From: Turbatrix aceti
Lineage: Eukaryota; Nematoda; Chromadorea; Rhabditida; Panagrolaimidae
Length of the DNA stretch: 64,000 nucleotides
Assembly: GCA_963969345.1 (NCBI GenBank)
Contig: OZ017770.1
Location: 7,015,246 to 7,079,245 of the forward strand
Direction of reading: 5' to 3'
Below are positions 43,318 to 54,369 of this stretch, in pieces. Numbering within the stretch: the first letter of the stretch is position 1; each line of letters starts with the position of its first letter. Below the pieces are notes generated by a model. That model saw only the letters and a program-made list of their open reading frames with translations. It ran no database searches and had not been told where the DNA came from. A program made the position numbers and the translations under genes.

Positions 43318-45027
43318 GCGTAGCATTTCGCGCCTGGAGCCTTCAATTCGATATGCGCGTGCGCATTTTGTGGGAACGCGATTGTTGTCTACTCTCCTGA
43401 GATTGTGCTCTCTTCGCTTTGGCTTCTAGGCCGATGATATCCCTGTCAAAGGTTTCAAACTGCTTAGTGATCAGTCGCCGTACTCTGTTTATTCACAAGT
43501 GGCGGCATTTCAAGCGATGGCAAGATCTTGATCGGGAGCACAAGGAGTACAAGGACGAGCTTCACCTTGTCAAAAATGTTATGCGTCTCTCCGATGATCT
43601 CTACATTTCTCCCGAACGCCGCGACCAAGGTTGGTTCTGCGTGAGCTTGCTTTTATGCTGCGGGTATTTCAGTGAGGAAGAAAAAGCCGCTCGCCGAGCA
43701 GACGCGACGCGAAACCGGTGCTCTGCCCATGGAAGTTTTGACGAACCACACACAAATGAGGTACGTAGACCACAGCTTCGACAACATCAGGCGATACCGC
43801 GAGTACGAGCACGTCCTGCACCTGCAATACGACCAGCGGTAGGCAGAATGAACTACTTTGCGATGACTGTGCGAACGCGGTTTCAGCTTTATCCCAGAAC
43901 GCGTTCTCTTTCTCGGCGCCGACCTGGCAGCCGCCCATTTTCTGGTTCATCGCGGAGCCTCAGTCAAGTTCATCGGCGACGATACGTGGTACAAGAAGGA
44001 CAAAAAGGGGTATTACTCCTTGCCGGGACGCAAAGTACCAGGCATGTACCTCGAGGCGATCGACGCGTCTGGCACGGAGCTTATGTTTGAGGGCTTCGAT
44101 AACCTCTACGACTTGCAGCACGTGCGACTGCTCAGGTTATCCGGCTGCGAGTACGTCGATGACTGGACGCTCTCCCGAATCGGCCCGATATTCAAAGAAT
44201 CGCTCGAAATGTTGGATTTGAGTGGCTGTCATCGTATTTCGGCAAAGGGTGGGTTTTGGCCACGGTTCTGCCTTTTACCGTTTTTATATTCAGGTCTGCG
44301 TGCTCTGCACGACCTCAAAAAACTTCGATACTTGCGGCTGGAGGGCTTGGACCACGTGCAGAACCTCGCCAAGTCCGCGTTGCTTCTGGAAGAAACCATT
44401 CCCGGCTTGGAGGTCATCGGCATCGACTACGAGCAGACTCTCGACAAAGTCAACACCGAAACCGTTCTGCTGGAGAACGAGCGCGTGCTCATCGACGCCA
44501 AAAGCAACTGCCACGTCGAGGACGACAACGGGCGGTTGTTTTATGTGAGAGGAAACGTCAACGACCGGGCTACCGTCGATGACAACGACCTGCCGATTGT
44601 CACAACGACCATTCGCCGCGAAATTCCCACCATGCCCACCGAAGAGTTTGACCAACTCGATGCACTCTCAGGTGGCAAGCTGCGGCACCTCCTCGTCGGC
44701 TCGCCCTCCGGATACACCTGGTCCGATCAGGTGGAGACTATCCTCGGCTTTGAATACCAGAAAGCTCTTCGCGAGAAGGTGCCAGTGGATGCAAAGATGC
44801 TGCCTGAAAGTGAGCGGCCCCGAGCTCTCCCGCAGCTGTCAGCAAAGTCAAAGCCCGGGCCTCCTGAAGTCGAGAGCGAACAAAGCGAAGAACGCCCCAA
44901 ACTTGAAAGTGCGCACGGCTAGTCATATTTTTTAGTTTTTTTTGGTTGTTAGATTTGTTTTTTGTTCATAAAATTTTACATGAGATGTTCAACTGCAAAA
45001 TCCGCATGTTTTGACAAAGCCCGAGAG
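43318..45027. repeat. Right arm of the inverted segmental duplication
   Basis: Reverse complement of 5637-7369, about 36 kb away. Its outer end (about 44975-45027) keeps the antisense of the last ShKT codons and 3' UTR of the astacin gene, with about 20 bases lost, and then stops matching. Its inner end breaks off 70 bases upstream of the AAA fusion start, so the divergent DMAC2/AAA promoter lies mostly inside or beside the arm. Confidence 0.9.
43434..44922 (+). CDS. DMAC2: DMAC2/ATP5SL-like complex I assembly factor, copy B
   Basis: Four exons (43434-43629, 43673-43838, 43887-44248, 44294-44922) give 450 residues with the same exon lengths and intron lengths as copy A. The six residue differences that I see are all in exon 4 (Tyr for Phe in LKKLRYLRLEG, Ser for Gly in DAKSNCH, Thr for Ala in IPTMP, Ala for Thr in LDALS, Glu for Gln and Ala for Thr near the end). 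All leucine-rich repeat motifs are intact. It is transcribed divergently from the AAA-protease fusion gene, with only 183 bases between the start codons, so the two may be co-regulated. Both encoded families act at the mitochondrial inner membrane. Confidence 0.85.
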
Positions 45028-45145
45028 ACAATTATCGCTTATCGATTTATGATCAGGTCTGTGAACGGTGCCACAAATTAACATTTCCAATATTGAGTTT
45101 CGAAATGCTACAAGCGGCGGTTTAAGATATAACAACAAAAAGTTT

Positions 45146-47351
45146 TCAAAGATCGTCAAATTGCTCAGTGATATAGATGTTCAACATTCGAGGATCGATC
45201 CCCTTCAGGTAGTCATCGACGGATATAGATACGATATGTTCCTTGTGATTCTCAGCAAACTCTTTTAGAAGTCCGCACGTAAGTGGGTAGCACATGAAAG
45301 TATTCGAAGCAGCTGCTTGTCCTTCTTTTCCAAAGACTCGTTGAAGAATCGCGTGAACAGCCTTAAACACCTGAGATTGGTGCTCCAAAAATGCCTTGTC
45401 ATCCAAAAAACGTAAAAGCCGCTCGATTATTTCGGAGAAAAACTTGTCTTCTAAAAATTAAACAATCGTACCAAAAACTATCAATAATTTGTGCAATTTA
45501 TAATAAAAACATACCTTGCTTATTCGTTTCAAGTTTAAGTTGATTGCCAGACAGGTGGCACGCCAAAAGAGTCAGTGGAACAATGATACTTTTCTTTGCT
45601 TCAATTATTTTCATCCAAAGCTGAAGCTGAGATTGAGCCTTGGTGGGATGACGATGAAGATAGATCTGGCAGAGTCGACGCAAAAATCCAGCACGGGAAA
45701 AATCCCAGGCAGTGATTTTGTCAACAAGTGTAAAAAACTCTGCGTCCATCGATTCGGGGTAGTTCTCGTAATGCTTATTCGTGAAGTCCACAGCGGGCAA
45801 ATAAAGTCGTTTGTCCCAAACATGGCCGATAAAGTAAGTCAAAAATTCGGTAGCGCTGGAATAGGCCGGTGAGTCGGTAGATGTAATGCACCGAAGCGCC
45901 ACGAAGTAAATCGCCTAAAGTCATAAAACACGAATTTTAGTAATTTTTGACGTATTTTAACAAAATTATTATACTTACCAAAAGTTTTGAGATAACGCGG
46001 GCGTCGTTCTCTTCGACGAATTGATCCACATGAAGTACATTTATCTTGGATGATGGTGATAACAATTTCAAAATTTTTTTACCGTCGTTGATCAGATTCA
46101 AAGTTGTCAAAGATAAAGTCAGTAAATCGCGTATTGTGTCATTAGCGTTTGAAGACGACGTAATTGGTGCAATGGAAATAAAAAGCGATGATTCGGTGTG
46201 AATCGCGGATTTTGGATTTATTTCCGTAGCTATAATGTAATCCAACAATGACGCTTCAATGTCGTCCTGCTTCGCCGGTGTTGTGGGCCCGTAGTTGACC
46301 ATGCTGTTTTCGGAAGATATGCTGGCTGTCACAAACGACGATTCCTGCTTTGGATTTGCTGGAAGACCGTTCTCAAAAGGAAGGTTCACTTCAGCGGATC
46401 GATCCTGACGATAACGAGAAGCAATAAATGCCGGTTTTACTGCTGTATCAGCGGGCAAAGTGGCTTCGCAGAGAGTGTCCAACGAGGATAGGCACTGTGT
46501 TCTTGGTTCAAGAAGTCGCTTTCGAACGGCAGGTAAAGCGTGACCAAAAATACCATGGCTTAGATGACTTTGAAAGTTGATTCCATGATCAAATGCCAGA
46601 CAAGCAGAAAAGTACTCAATAATAGTCGTACGAAAAAGCGACTGCGAAACATCCCTGAAATAGTCAAATTAAAATTTTGCAATTATAAATATTCGGTTCT
46701 TACGAATTCCAGACATTTGAAAGTGCTTCGATCGTATCAGTTTGGATAAATCTTGTCTCATCGTCAAATTTCCCGAGCCAAGCATGAAAAATCGGAGCAA
46801 TGTGATGAAAAAAATTATCATTTGCGAGGACTGCGATTATCACTCTTGAAAAGACGCCAGTTTTCGGCAACTAAAAATTATGTACGTTTTAGCATAAATA
46901 AAAACATTTTTTATGTAAATAAAACCTACGCAATCTCGTGGTGCCACTTCTACCAGTGCAGTGAACAGACACAGTTTACCCTTGGTTAACAGACCCTTTG
47001 AAAGTTTGCGAAGGGAATTCCGGAAGGCCTAAAAGCATTATTTTGCGTAACAAAAATCAAAAAAAATCTTACAGTATTGATAACAGAAGCATCGGCAGTT
47101 TTTTGGGCATTTCTTAAAGCAGTGATTAATCTTTTGTGAAGTTTAGATCGGGAAATAAAAACCTTCTCCTGTACGTCGGCACACATTTCCAAAATTTTTA
47201 AAAAATCGGAAATAGTCTCAAAATAACGAAGAGATTCTTTCTTCTGCAATTCCGTAAAAATGATGTTGAGTTTCTTTTTGGTAGGAAACTTAAGCACATC
47301 CTGGATAGCAGCCTGGCCGTTGTTTTTAAATTCCTCAGCAAAACTAGCCAT
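45146..47351 (-). CDS. Unrecognised helical (HEAT/ARM-like) protein
   Basis: Six exons (47073-47351, 46930-47028, 46704-46870, 45979-46654, 45515-45914, 45146-45450) give 641 residues with all phases agreeing. The N-terminal third is amphipathic helical (MASFAEEFKNNGQAAIQDVL). The middle (about residues 230-330) is Ser/Thr/Pro-rich and probably disordered. The rest is helical with repeats resembling HEAT units (FLTYFIGHVWDKRLYLPAVD, LRRLCQIYLHRHPTKAQSQL). There is no signal peptide or membrane segment. I do not recognise the family. The 3' end converges on DMAC2 copy B and the astacin-tail fragment of the duplication. Confidence 0.65.
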
Positions 47352-47896
47352 GATTGTGGGAGATGGGTAAAACAATCAGCTTCCAGGAACTGCCGAGTTG
47401 CAGGAACAAGCAACGAGAAAATATATAAAACCTCAGCGAATTTATAGTTCTTGATTTTACAAACCTGACTGAAAAAGACAGTGCCTCATCATTTTGCGTT
47501 ACTCGACGCTTTCACACTTTAATCACTAAACGCACGGTGCCTATGTCTTGCAGCATGCACGCAGCTACCGTTTACTGAATCAGGCGCAGGTACACCTGAC
47601 TCCGTTTTTTTTGCGAAGCAATCTTTGCTTGCAAAAAAATATTAAAATAATTTGTTAACTGATAAAAAAATTATTAGATTTGAAAATTGTATGTCCACTG
47701 TTGATACCTTCCCATGATATTATCCCCGGATATTGCAAAGCTCCACAGTCGTTATAACACCTTTTCATATAATAAAAACAAAATCCTTGCAACCAAAAGG
47801 CTTCAGGAGTCCTGAACACCATAAATGGCACACAGGACTCCCCAAACCGCTTATTCATACTCTCGGAAACAATAATGGGCTTCAAGGATCATCTGA
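47352..47896. other. Intergenic between the helical-protein gene and YME1L
   Basis: About 545 bases. Both flanking genes run on the minus strand, so this is the promoter of the helical-protein gene plus the YME1L 3' UTR. No gene is seen. Confidence 0.4.
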
Positions 47897-50276
47897 CTAC
47901 TCGGTGACATGAATGCTCACAATACCAGTACGGGGATCGCTGCGAAGCTTGGTGGTAGTTTGAACGATGCGCTCCTTCTTGTCTTTTTCGGCCGGGCTCA
48001 GACGAGTGATCTTTCCGCCGTTCACAACGATGGTAATTTCGTCGCTAGACAGGGTTTCGTACTCGAGCAGCGCTTCGGCGAGTGCTTGATGTTCCTTCTG
48101 AAAAAAAAATACATTAACGCAAATTCTAATTTTCAATTATACCTTGTGTTTAACAAGAACAGCCTTGGCACGCTCGTAGGACTCGTTGAGCAGCTTGTTC
48201 ACTTCCTGATCGATGACCTCGTTCGTCTGGGGACTGAGATTGTTCACCGTGACCAAAGAGCTGCCCTCATCCTCGACGGTAAAGTCACGGAGTCCGACGC
48301 GATCACTCATGCCGAACTGCTTGACCATGTTGAGGGAGAGCTGAGTAGCCCGCTTCAGATCGTCGGCGGCACCGGTTGTCACCCGATCGTGGCCGAAGAT
48401 GAGCTCCTCCGCAACGCGGCCACCCATCATGACATCCAGCTGGGCGAGAAGCTGCGAGCGAGTCACCTGGTAGGAATCCTTCTCGGGGAGCAACGCGGTG
48501 TGGCCCAGCGAAGTGCCGCGAGGAATGATCGTAACCTTGTGAATCGGAGTGGCATCCTTGGTGTAGTACGCGACAAGCGAGTGTCCAGCCTCGTGGAAAG
48601 CAGTGCTGCGGTTGGCTTCTTCGTCCGGGAAACGACCCTTGACGCGAGCAGGACCCATCAGGATGCGGTCCTTGGCTTCGTCGAGATGACGCATCAGAAT
48701 CCGAGTGCAACCCTCAGTGGCAGCCTTGAGAGCAGCCTGATTGACCATGTTTTCGATATCTGCGCCGGTGAAGCCTGTTGTGCCCTTGGCAAGGATCTCG
48801 AGATTGAGCGTATCGTGAACGACGCGCGAAAGGTAGTGACTGAAATCTCCTCATTTCATTTTAAATTCAAAAAAAAAAGAATAAGAAAAACATACCGGAA
48901 GATATCTTTGCGGCCAATCAGATCCGGCTTGGCAACAGTCACCCGAACGTCAAAACGTCCAGGTCGGAGAAGCGCTTTGTCGAGATCTTCAAGGCGGTTA
49001 GTAGCGCCGATGACGATGACTCCTTCGTTGCGAGCGAAGCCGTCCATTTCGGAAAGCAGCTGGTTGATCGTCTGATTGGCATACGGATGAATGCTGTTGG
49101 ACACACGCTTCGAGCCGACGGAATCGATCTCATCGATGAAGATAATGCAGGGCGAGCGTTGTTTGGCACGTTCAAAGAGGTCACGAACACGCCGGGCGCC
49201 CTGGCCAACGAGGACTTCGTCAAACTCGGAACCAGACGTGTGGAAGAAGGGCACGTCGGCCTCGCCAGCAATGGCCCGTGCGAGAAGCGTCTTTCCAGTT
49301 CCAGGAGATCCGACGAGGAGTACTCCCTTCGGCAGACGACCGCCAAGTCGGCTGTAGCGTTCGGGATCGCGAAGATAGTTGACAATCTCTTCGACTTCTT
49401 GTTTTGCTTCGTCCATCTGAAATCCATTAGGAATAAAAATTGTGCATATAAAAATAATTTAAAAAAAAACTAACTCCTCTGACATCGTCAAAAGTTACAG
49501 TGATATCTTCTGGCTTGACTTCTTGGGGTGAGGAGAAGATAAGTGATCCAATCTGGCGGTCACCAACTCGTACATTCAGCGCACCGGTGTAAAACATGAC
49601 AAAGAGGACGAAAACTGACATGAGGAATATGCGAGTGCCCAGAGAAGGCTTCTTCGTAGCGGTAGTTGTCGTGTCGACCTTCTTCGTCGCCAGAAGACCC
49701 TTGACAAAGCCATCCGTGAATGGCTTGTGCTCCTGTTCGGAGAGTTTCTTCAATTCCTGACGATAGGACACGTACTGCTCCGGCTCAGCGGCCTGGTTGT
49801 TGGACTGAGTCGTTTGTTTGCCAAACATGATGTCGAAGATGTTCTGATATGCGGGTTTTTCCTCCTGCTCATTGGCAACAGACGTAGCACGACGCCCAAA
49901 GCCCTGGGGAGTTGGACGAGTGCGAAATCCGCGCCGTTGAATGAGAAGATTTCCATTTCGGGCAAGCAGCAGGTTACTCGTCGAGTTCAAAGGAACACAA
50001 ACCGAGTGGTTCTTACACTTGCGGGTTAACGTCGAAGCAGCTGAAAACATCAAAACAGTTAGCACATCGTTAAAAAAGAAGAAAAAACTCACTGTTAAAG
50101 AGCGAGTCGCGCTGAGCATCGGTCAATCCACCGAACATGGAAGAATAGAGCCGGACCGTATTCATCGCAACAGCAGTGTTCTGAGCAGCCTTCTTGGAGC
50201 CACGAGAGCCCCATCCGAAACGAGGAACACCGACATTGACGTAGGGTCCAAAGCCGAAGGACGCAGCCAGCGCCAT
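47897..50276 (-). CDS. YME1L: YME1L-type i-AAA mitochondrial protease
   Basis: Five exons (50093-50276, 49475-50040, 48896-49416, 48143-48839, 47897-48097) give 722 residues, normal for YME1L. There is a basic presequence region, one transmembrane segment ([19 protein letters not shown], about residues 205-223), and an AAA domain with GSPGTGKT (about 286), Walker B FIDEIDSV and the intact arginine-finger run [10 protein letters not shown]. The M41 protease has HEAGH near residue 505 and the third zinc ligand in [10 protein letters not shown]. The enzyme is a hexameric ATP-dependent inner-membrane protease facing the intermembrane space, degrading and processing OPA1-, TIM- and lipid-transfer-type substrates. 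The ATG lies 12 bases after a TTTTTTCCCAG acceptor, suggesting trans-splicing. It follows TIMM8 on the same strand by 176 bases. Confidence 0.93.
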
Positions 50277-50452
50277 CGGGCTTAACACCTGGGAAAAAAG
50301 TCTAATACAAAAAAAAAACAAAGTGAGAAAGGTAATCACGCCGAACAAACGGCTTGTCTTTCATGAAATCCTTATATAGCGACTTATCCAATGCCAGCAA
50401 GTCATAACAAAATAATAAACAAACAATTCACTGGGAAGATCAAATCCACGGG

Positions 50453-50707
50453 TCAAGAGAAACTCTTATTCATCTGCTGAAGGTGTTCAACCATGAAATT
50501 AGAAGCATCGATCATGCGATTCACGCAATTGGCAAGGCAAGCCTCCGTGCGACTGTCCAGCTTGCTCGGGGGTCGCTTGTCGGTGAAACACGTATCCCAG
50601 CAGCGATTGGTGAGGGTATGGACCTGCTCGGCAAACTTCTGGCGCTGGGTTTCGGCTTGGAGTTGGGCAAGAAAGCGGTTCAGGTTTGGGTCGGAGTCCA
50701 GGGACAT
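50453..50707 (-). CDS. TIMM8: TIMM8 (Tim8/DDP) small intermembrane-space chaperone
   Basis: A single exon of 84 residues, the normal length. Twin CX3C motifs are present (CWDTC and CLANC), with the Tim8-specific SKLDSRTEACLANCVNRMID context, which distinguishes it from Tim9, 10 and 13. Tim8 pairs with Tim13 as a 70-kDa hexamer that shields hydrophobic inner-membrane precursors such as Tim23 in the intermembrane space. A GTTTAG lies 10 bases before the ATG. It sits between the small protein gene (169 bases upstream) and YME1L (176 bases downstream), all on the minus strand, which looks like an operon of inner-membrane functions; Tim-type chaperones are also known i-AAA-sensitive proteins. Confidence 0.93.
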   Translation of the reverse strand: MSLDSDPNLNRFLAQLQAETQRQKFAEQVHTLTNRCWDTCFTDKRPPSKLDSRTEACLANCVNRMIDASNFMVEHLQQMNKSFS

Positions 50708-50876
50708 TGCACTACGCTAAACACACAACTATACAACATTCAACCACCAAAACAACGCAGAAGTATAACAATCGGCAAGTGAAACCGAGATCGTTCAAAG
50801 AAAACCCTTCATATTCCTAATAAAATTTATTCAAATAACAAACAACATCAAAAAGTTCAGAAACACAACCAATACC

Positions 50877-51106
50877 TCAGAGGATGTACGGGATGCCGAA
50901 GCGCTTGCCCAGGTAAATGCCTGTAAGCAAATCAGTAAGAATACCAAAAATGTACGTGACAAACAAAACTCACTGATCTCTAGGAGTGCCGCGGTGAAGA
51001 AGAAGCGATGGATGTCGATCTTGGCACGCTCCTCAGCGTCACGCTTCTGATCAGACAAAGCGCGATGGTGTTCACCGGATACAGCATCTGGGTTGACCGA
51101 AAACAT
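50877..51106 (-). CDS. 58-residue predicted small membrane-associated protein
   Basis: Two exons (50974-51106, 50877-50920) with a 53-nt intron give 58 residues. A charged N-terminal half (SDQKRDAEERAKIDIHRF) is followed by a short hydrophobic segment (FFTAALLEISIYLGKRFGIP). The size and shape resemble single-pass subunits or assembly factors of respiratory complexes, but I cannot assign a family. The strong GTGAGT donor and TTGCTTACAG acceptor support the splice. It is the first gene of a tight minus-strand run with TIMM8 and YME1L, so a mitochondrial inner-membrane role is a guess from context. Confidence 0.6.
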
Positions 51107-51738
51107 GTCTAAAAGACGTCAGATTATCAATAATAACTGTCAGGAAGCAAATGTAAGAAAAACACGCAGACTACGGGACGAACACATAAAATTTGACTCT
51201 ACACGTTTTGCCAAACTCGCATGCAACGTGCGCTCAAAACGTCACAGGCTATACAAATCTATGACGTGCATAAAAATCACAAATGCAATTGACGGGAAGG
51301 GGATAATCTGTTACGGTGATCACAATATGGCAAAACGTCAAAACCATTTCATGAGTTATGCAGTACTGCACAAATGAAGCTATTTTCGTGTTAGGAAGTG
51401 CTGCATGAGTTGCTGGCTGCAGTGGTATCCCGCAGGGCTTTTCCGATTGATTATGGCTTCCACAACGTATTGCACCTCATTTTCGCGTAGTTTTAGTCGA
51501 TAAGCGTTTCTCTCCGTCGGTTCACATTTAGTTAGAGGACCTTTTTTTAACCATAGGGAGTGATTTTTATGTCCGCGTCGGGTTTCATGACTGCAGACAG
51601 TGTCCAAAAAAAAAGTGCAATTCAGTTTGCCTGGCGCGGTAGCGTGTTTGTCCCGTGATAACAATACAACGATGCATATATTGATAGCGTCTTGTTCTAA
51701 CTCTGTTTTATTTGTCATAAAGGAGTCCTCTACCAATC
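51107..51738. promoter_or_regulatory. Divergent region between the mitochondrial cluster and EAK-7
   Basis: About 630 bases between divergent starts. Short frames on both strands lack domain features. It presumably holds the promoter of the small protein/TIMM8/YME1L run and that of the EAK-7 gene. Confidence 0.35.
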
Positions 51739-53114
51739 ATGGGTCAGTCGTCGAGCCACCACAACAAGCATCAGAGCCACAAGAACCAATCTCAGGCTCG
51801 CGCGATACCTTCACAGATCGAACAGGCCTTTTTCCATCTGACGGGGGGCGAGCCGATTCTGACAAGTGCTAAACTCGAGGTTTGCCATTAATAAAATTTG
51901 ATTTTCCATGGCGTAGCGTTGTTGTCATTTTTTTTCAGGTATACTTTGGACAATTCACAGATAAAATCTATGACTATCTCGTTGGCACCGGTGAATCCCT
52001 GACTTTGGAGCGCTTTAATGAGAATGTTCACCCACTGCTGGAAAACACTTCAGAAGCCTACGCTCAGATCTTTGGAACCGCCAGGAATGTACTCGAATTC
52101 TGTTTGTTTGCCGTCCATGTTCAACCTGACGTGAACAATATGTTTTTTACGGGATTCATCGAAGAAGCTGTGAGTTTCAACCGTTTTTGCTTACCCGGAA
52201 CTTTTTTTTTTTTAATTTGGTGTTGGTTTTCAGGCGCAATTTGACTACCACGCGGCCAGACTTCGGAATTTTTTTGCCGATCATTGTCCCGGTGTGAGTG
52301 TCACTGTTCACGACATGTTTGCCAAGACTATTTTTGGAGAATCAATGGTGAGAATGAAATTGAACTTTGTTTTAACTTTCAACTGCCTTTTTTTGTAGCC
52401 CATTCGTTCATCGATGAATTCCTCATCTATTCTTTCTCCTGCACAGTTTTTCCTTCTTCAAAGCCATCTTCCGATTTCCATATTTTTTCCCAACTATCGG
52501 AGTGGTCATGTGAGTTTTTTTTTATAATTTGGTCATTTGTTTGGCATGCAGTGATCTTCTAGACGTCGAGCGAACACGCTGCTTCCGATTGGCTTTGTCT
52601 GTACAGCAGTCACGTGTCTGGCTTGAGTGTGAATCGGTTTGAGAGGGACGTATTCATGTACAAGGGCCCGACCGTGACCATCGTACAACTTCTCGATGAC
52701 TCTATTTTCACTATCGCTACGGATCAAGAGTGGCAAAATTCGGGTAACATCAGAGAAAGCAGCAACAATGAGATAATCCAGATAAGTCCGACTTATGAAC
52801 GCAATTTGTGCTCGATCTATTCCAACTTCAAGCTCAAATCCTCGGCAATGGGGATTAGGTGTGGAAAATTCCTTTCGATCAACGATGACTTTAGCAATGT
52901 TGGCCAAATCGAAGTTTGGGGATGCGCGGACATTGCAGTGATGGCCGAGAAGGCCCAGATGCAACAACGATTGCAGCGAGCAGCCATGCAGCGTGCTACC
53001 GTTCCGCTGCCCGGCACATGGGACGACAATCCTGACAAGACCATCATGGAGATGGCAGGCTTCAAATTTGCGAATCGCAAGGAGTTCGACCGTCCCGATG
53101 ACTCTAGCAGGTAA
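51739..53114 (+). CDS. EAK-7: TLDc-domain protein of the mEAK7/EAK-7 type
   Basis: Five exons (51739-51879, 51939-52169, 52234-52347, 52399-52509, 52563-53114) give 382 residues. The N-terminus MGQSSSHHNK is an N-myristoylation signal, as in mEAK7 and nematode EAK-7. A helical region leads to a TLDc domain: LCLYSSHVSGLSVNRFERDV, GPTVTIVQLLDDSIFTIAT and a C-terminal QIEVWGC close. mEAK7 works at lysosomal membranes with mTOR and the V-ATPase; worm EAK-7 acts in insulin/DAF-16 signalling. The frame ends at TAA 53112-53114, and AATAAA follows at about 53155. A GT at 53112 and a CAG at 53206-53208 would instead add 12 residues and end near 53244, inside the 3' end of COX18 on the other strand. 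Confidence 0.85.
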
Positions 53115-53219
53115 AACTACGCATTTCCATGATAACTGTCTGATTTCCGTGACATAATAAAGTTCACTTATCAACACAAACGAACAACAACAACCCTAAT
53201 CTCTGCAGTTTGTATGAGT

Positions 53220-54369
53220 TCAGCGAACTCGAGGCCGTCGCATGAGGAAAAAGTCGCGAAGCGGAGTGCTTGAATCTGTCGGCAGCCGGGGAATACCGAA
53301 CCAGGATTTTACACGGGGATGCCGGATGAACATGTTCTGCAGCATGCCAGAAACTGACACCACCAGCCAGTAGAGAGGGATACACTGAAATGGAAGCTTC
53401 ATAAAATGAGGCGTTGGAGTAAGAAAACATACCGCAGGCAGATCAATCATGATACGGATGGCAGCGAGTGTGAAGAAGGCAAGTCCGATGTCGTAGCTCC
53501 GCATCTGCCAAGTTGGGGCTTTCACAGGGTAGACAAAGCGTTGCAACTGAAATTTTCACTCTTTAATGCAAAAAAAAATGCAGTGTGTTTAAACTCACAA
53601 AAAGATTTGCGAATCCAAAAACGCCAACTAGAAACGGCAAAACGAGGTAGGGATCCGGTAGAAGAAGATCTGGGACCCAGAGAGCGCCGTGAACCGTCGG
53701 AGCAAAGTCACCTAAAAATATTTTTTTTAAATGTTTCATCGGAAAGACATCATAAAACCAACCTCCAACAATATTGCGAATGGCAAACGACGAACAGATC
53801 CAAACTGGCACAGTGAACATCTTCAAATTCTGAATTCGCGTGGCTTGCAGCTTGTTTTCGAGGATATAAGCCGAAGTTGTTTCGGCCGACAACTGCTCAC
53901 TCTTGTTCTTGATGAATTCATCGTTCGTGTTCAAAACAAGTTGAGTGTGATCTTCGTTTGGAACCACCTTCACGCCGTAGTGTTGTCCGACCTTCTGAAG
54001 CACGCTTTGGTGGATGTAGTTGGTAGCGTGCATGCGCTTAGCAAAAAGTTTCTCTGCGTAGATATGAGCTGGGGCCGTGACTAGGCGCAAGGCCAGACCT
54101 GTTGCCATAAAAGTTGCGGCCCACGGCATTCCAGAAGTGTGCATGACTGAAAAACACCGGATACAAGCAAATCCAACAAAGCCACTTCACTTACCGTCCA
54201 TAAAGTTCTGAATTCCGGTCGTAATATAGCAATCCGAAGCGTAGGTAAAAAACGGTGTAATGTAGTTCGGCAACTCAGTAATGTTCCTCCTCTGTTGCAG
54301 TCTCTGATTCATGACGTAGCTCGTAGAAGCCCGCCCAAGGCATCTGAAGTTCCTGGGTTGCATCAGCAT
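53220..54369 (-). CDS. COX18: COX18, Oxa1/YidC-family cytochrome c oxidase assembly protein
   Basis: Five exons (54195-54369, 53763-54146, 53599-53711, 53433-53546, 53220-53384) give 316 residues, close to the usual 330. A basic presequence (PRNFRCLGRAS) precedes about five membrane segments of the Oxa1/YidC/Alb3 insertase core. Family landmarks include KMFTVPVWICSSFAIRNIVGG, ALWVPDLLLPDPYLVLPFLVG, and CIPLYWLVVSVSGMLQN just before the final arginine-rich stretch. COX18, rather than OXA1L, is favoured by the short C-terminal tail without a ribosome-binding coiled coil and the close of the form SWFGIPRLPTDSSTPLRDF. It exports the COX2 C-terminus across the inner membrane during complex IV assembly. 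Confidence 0.88.
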
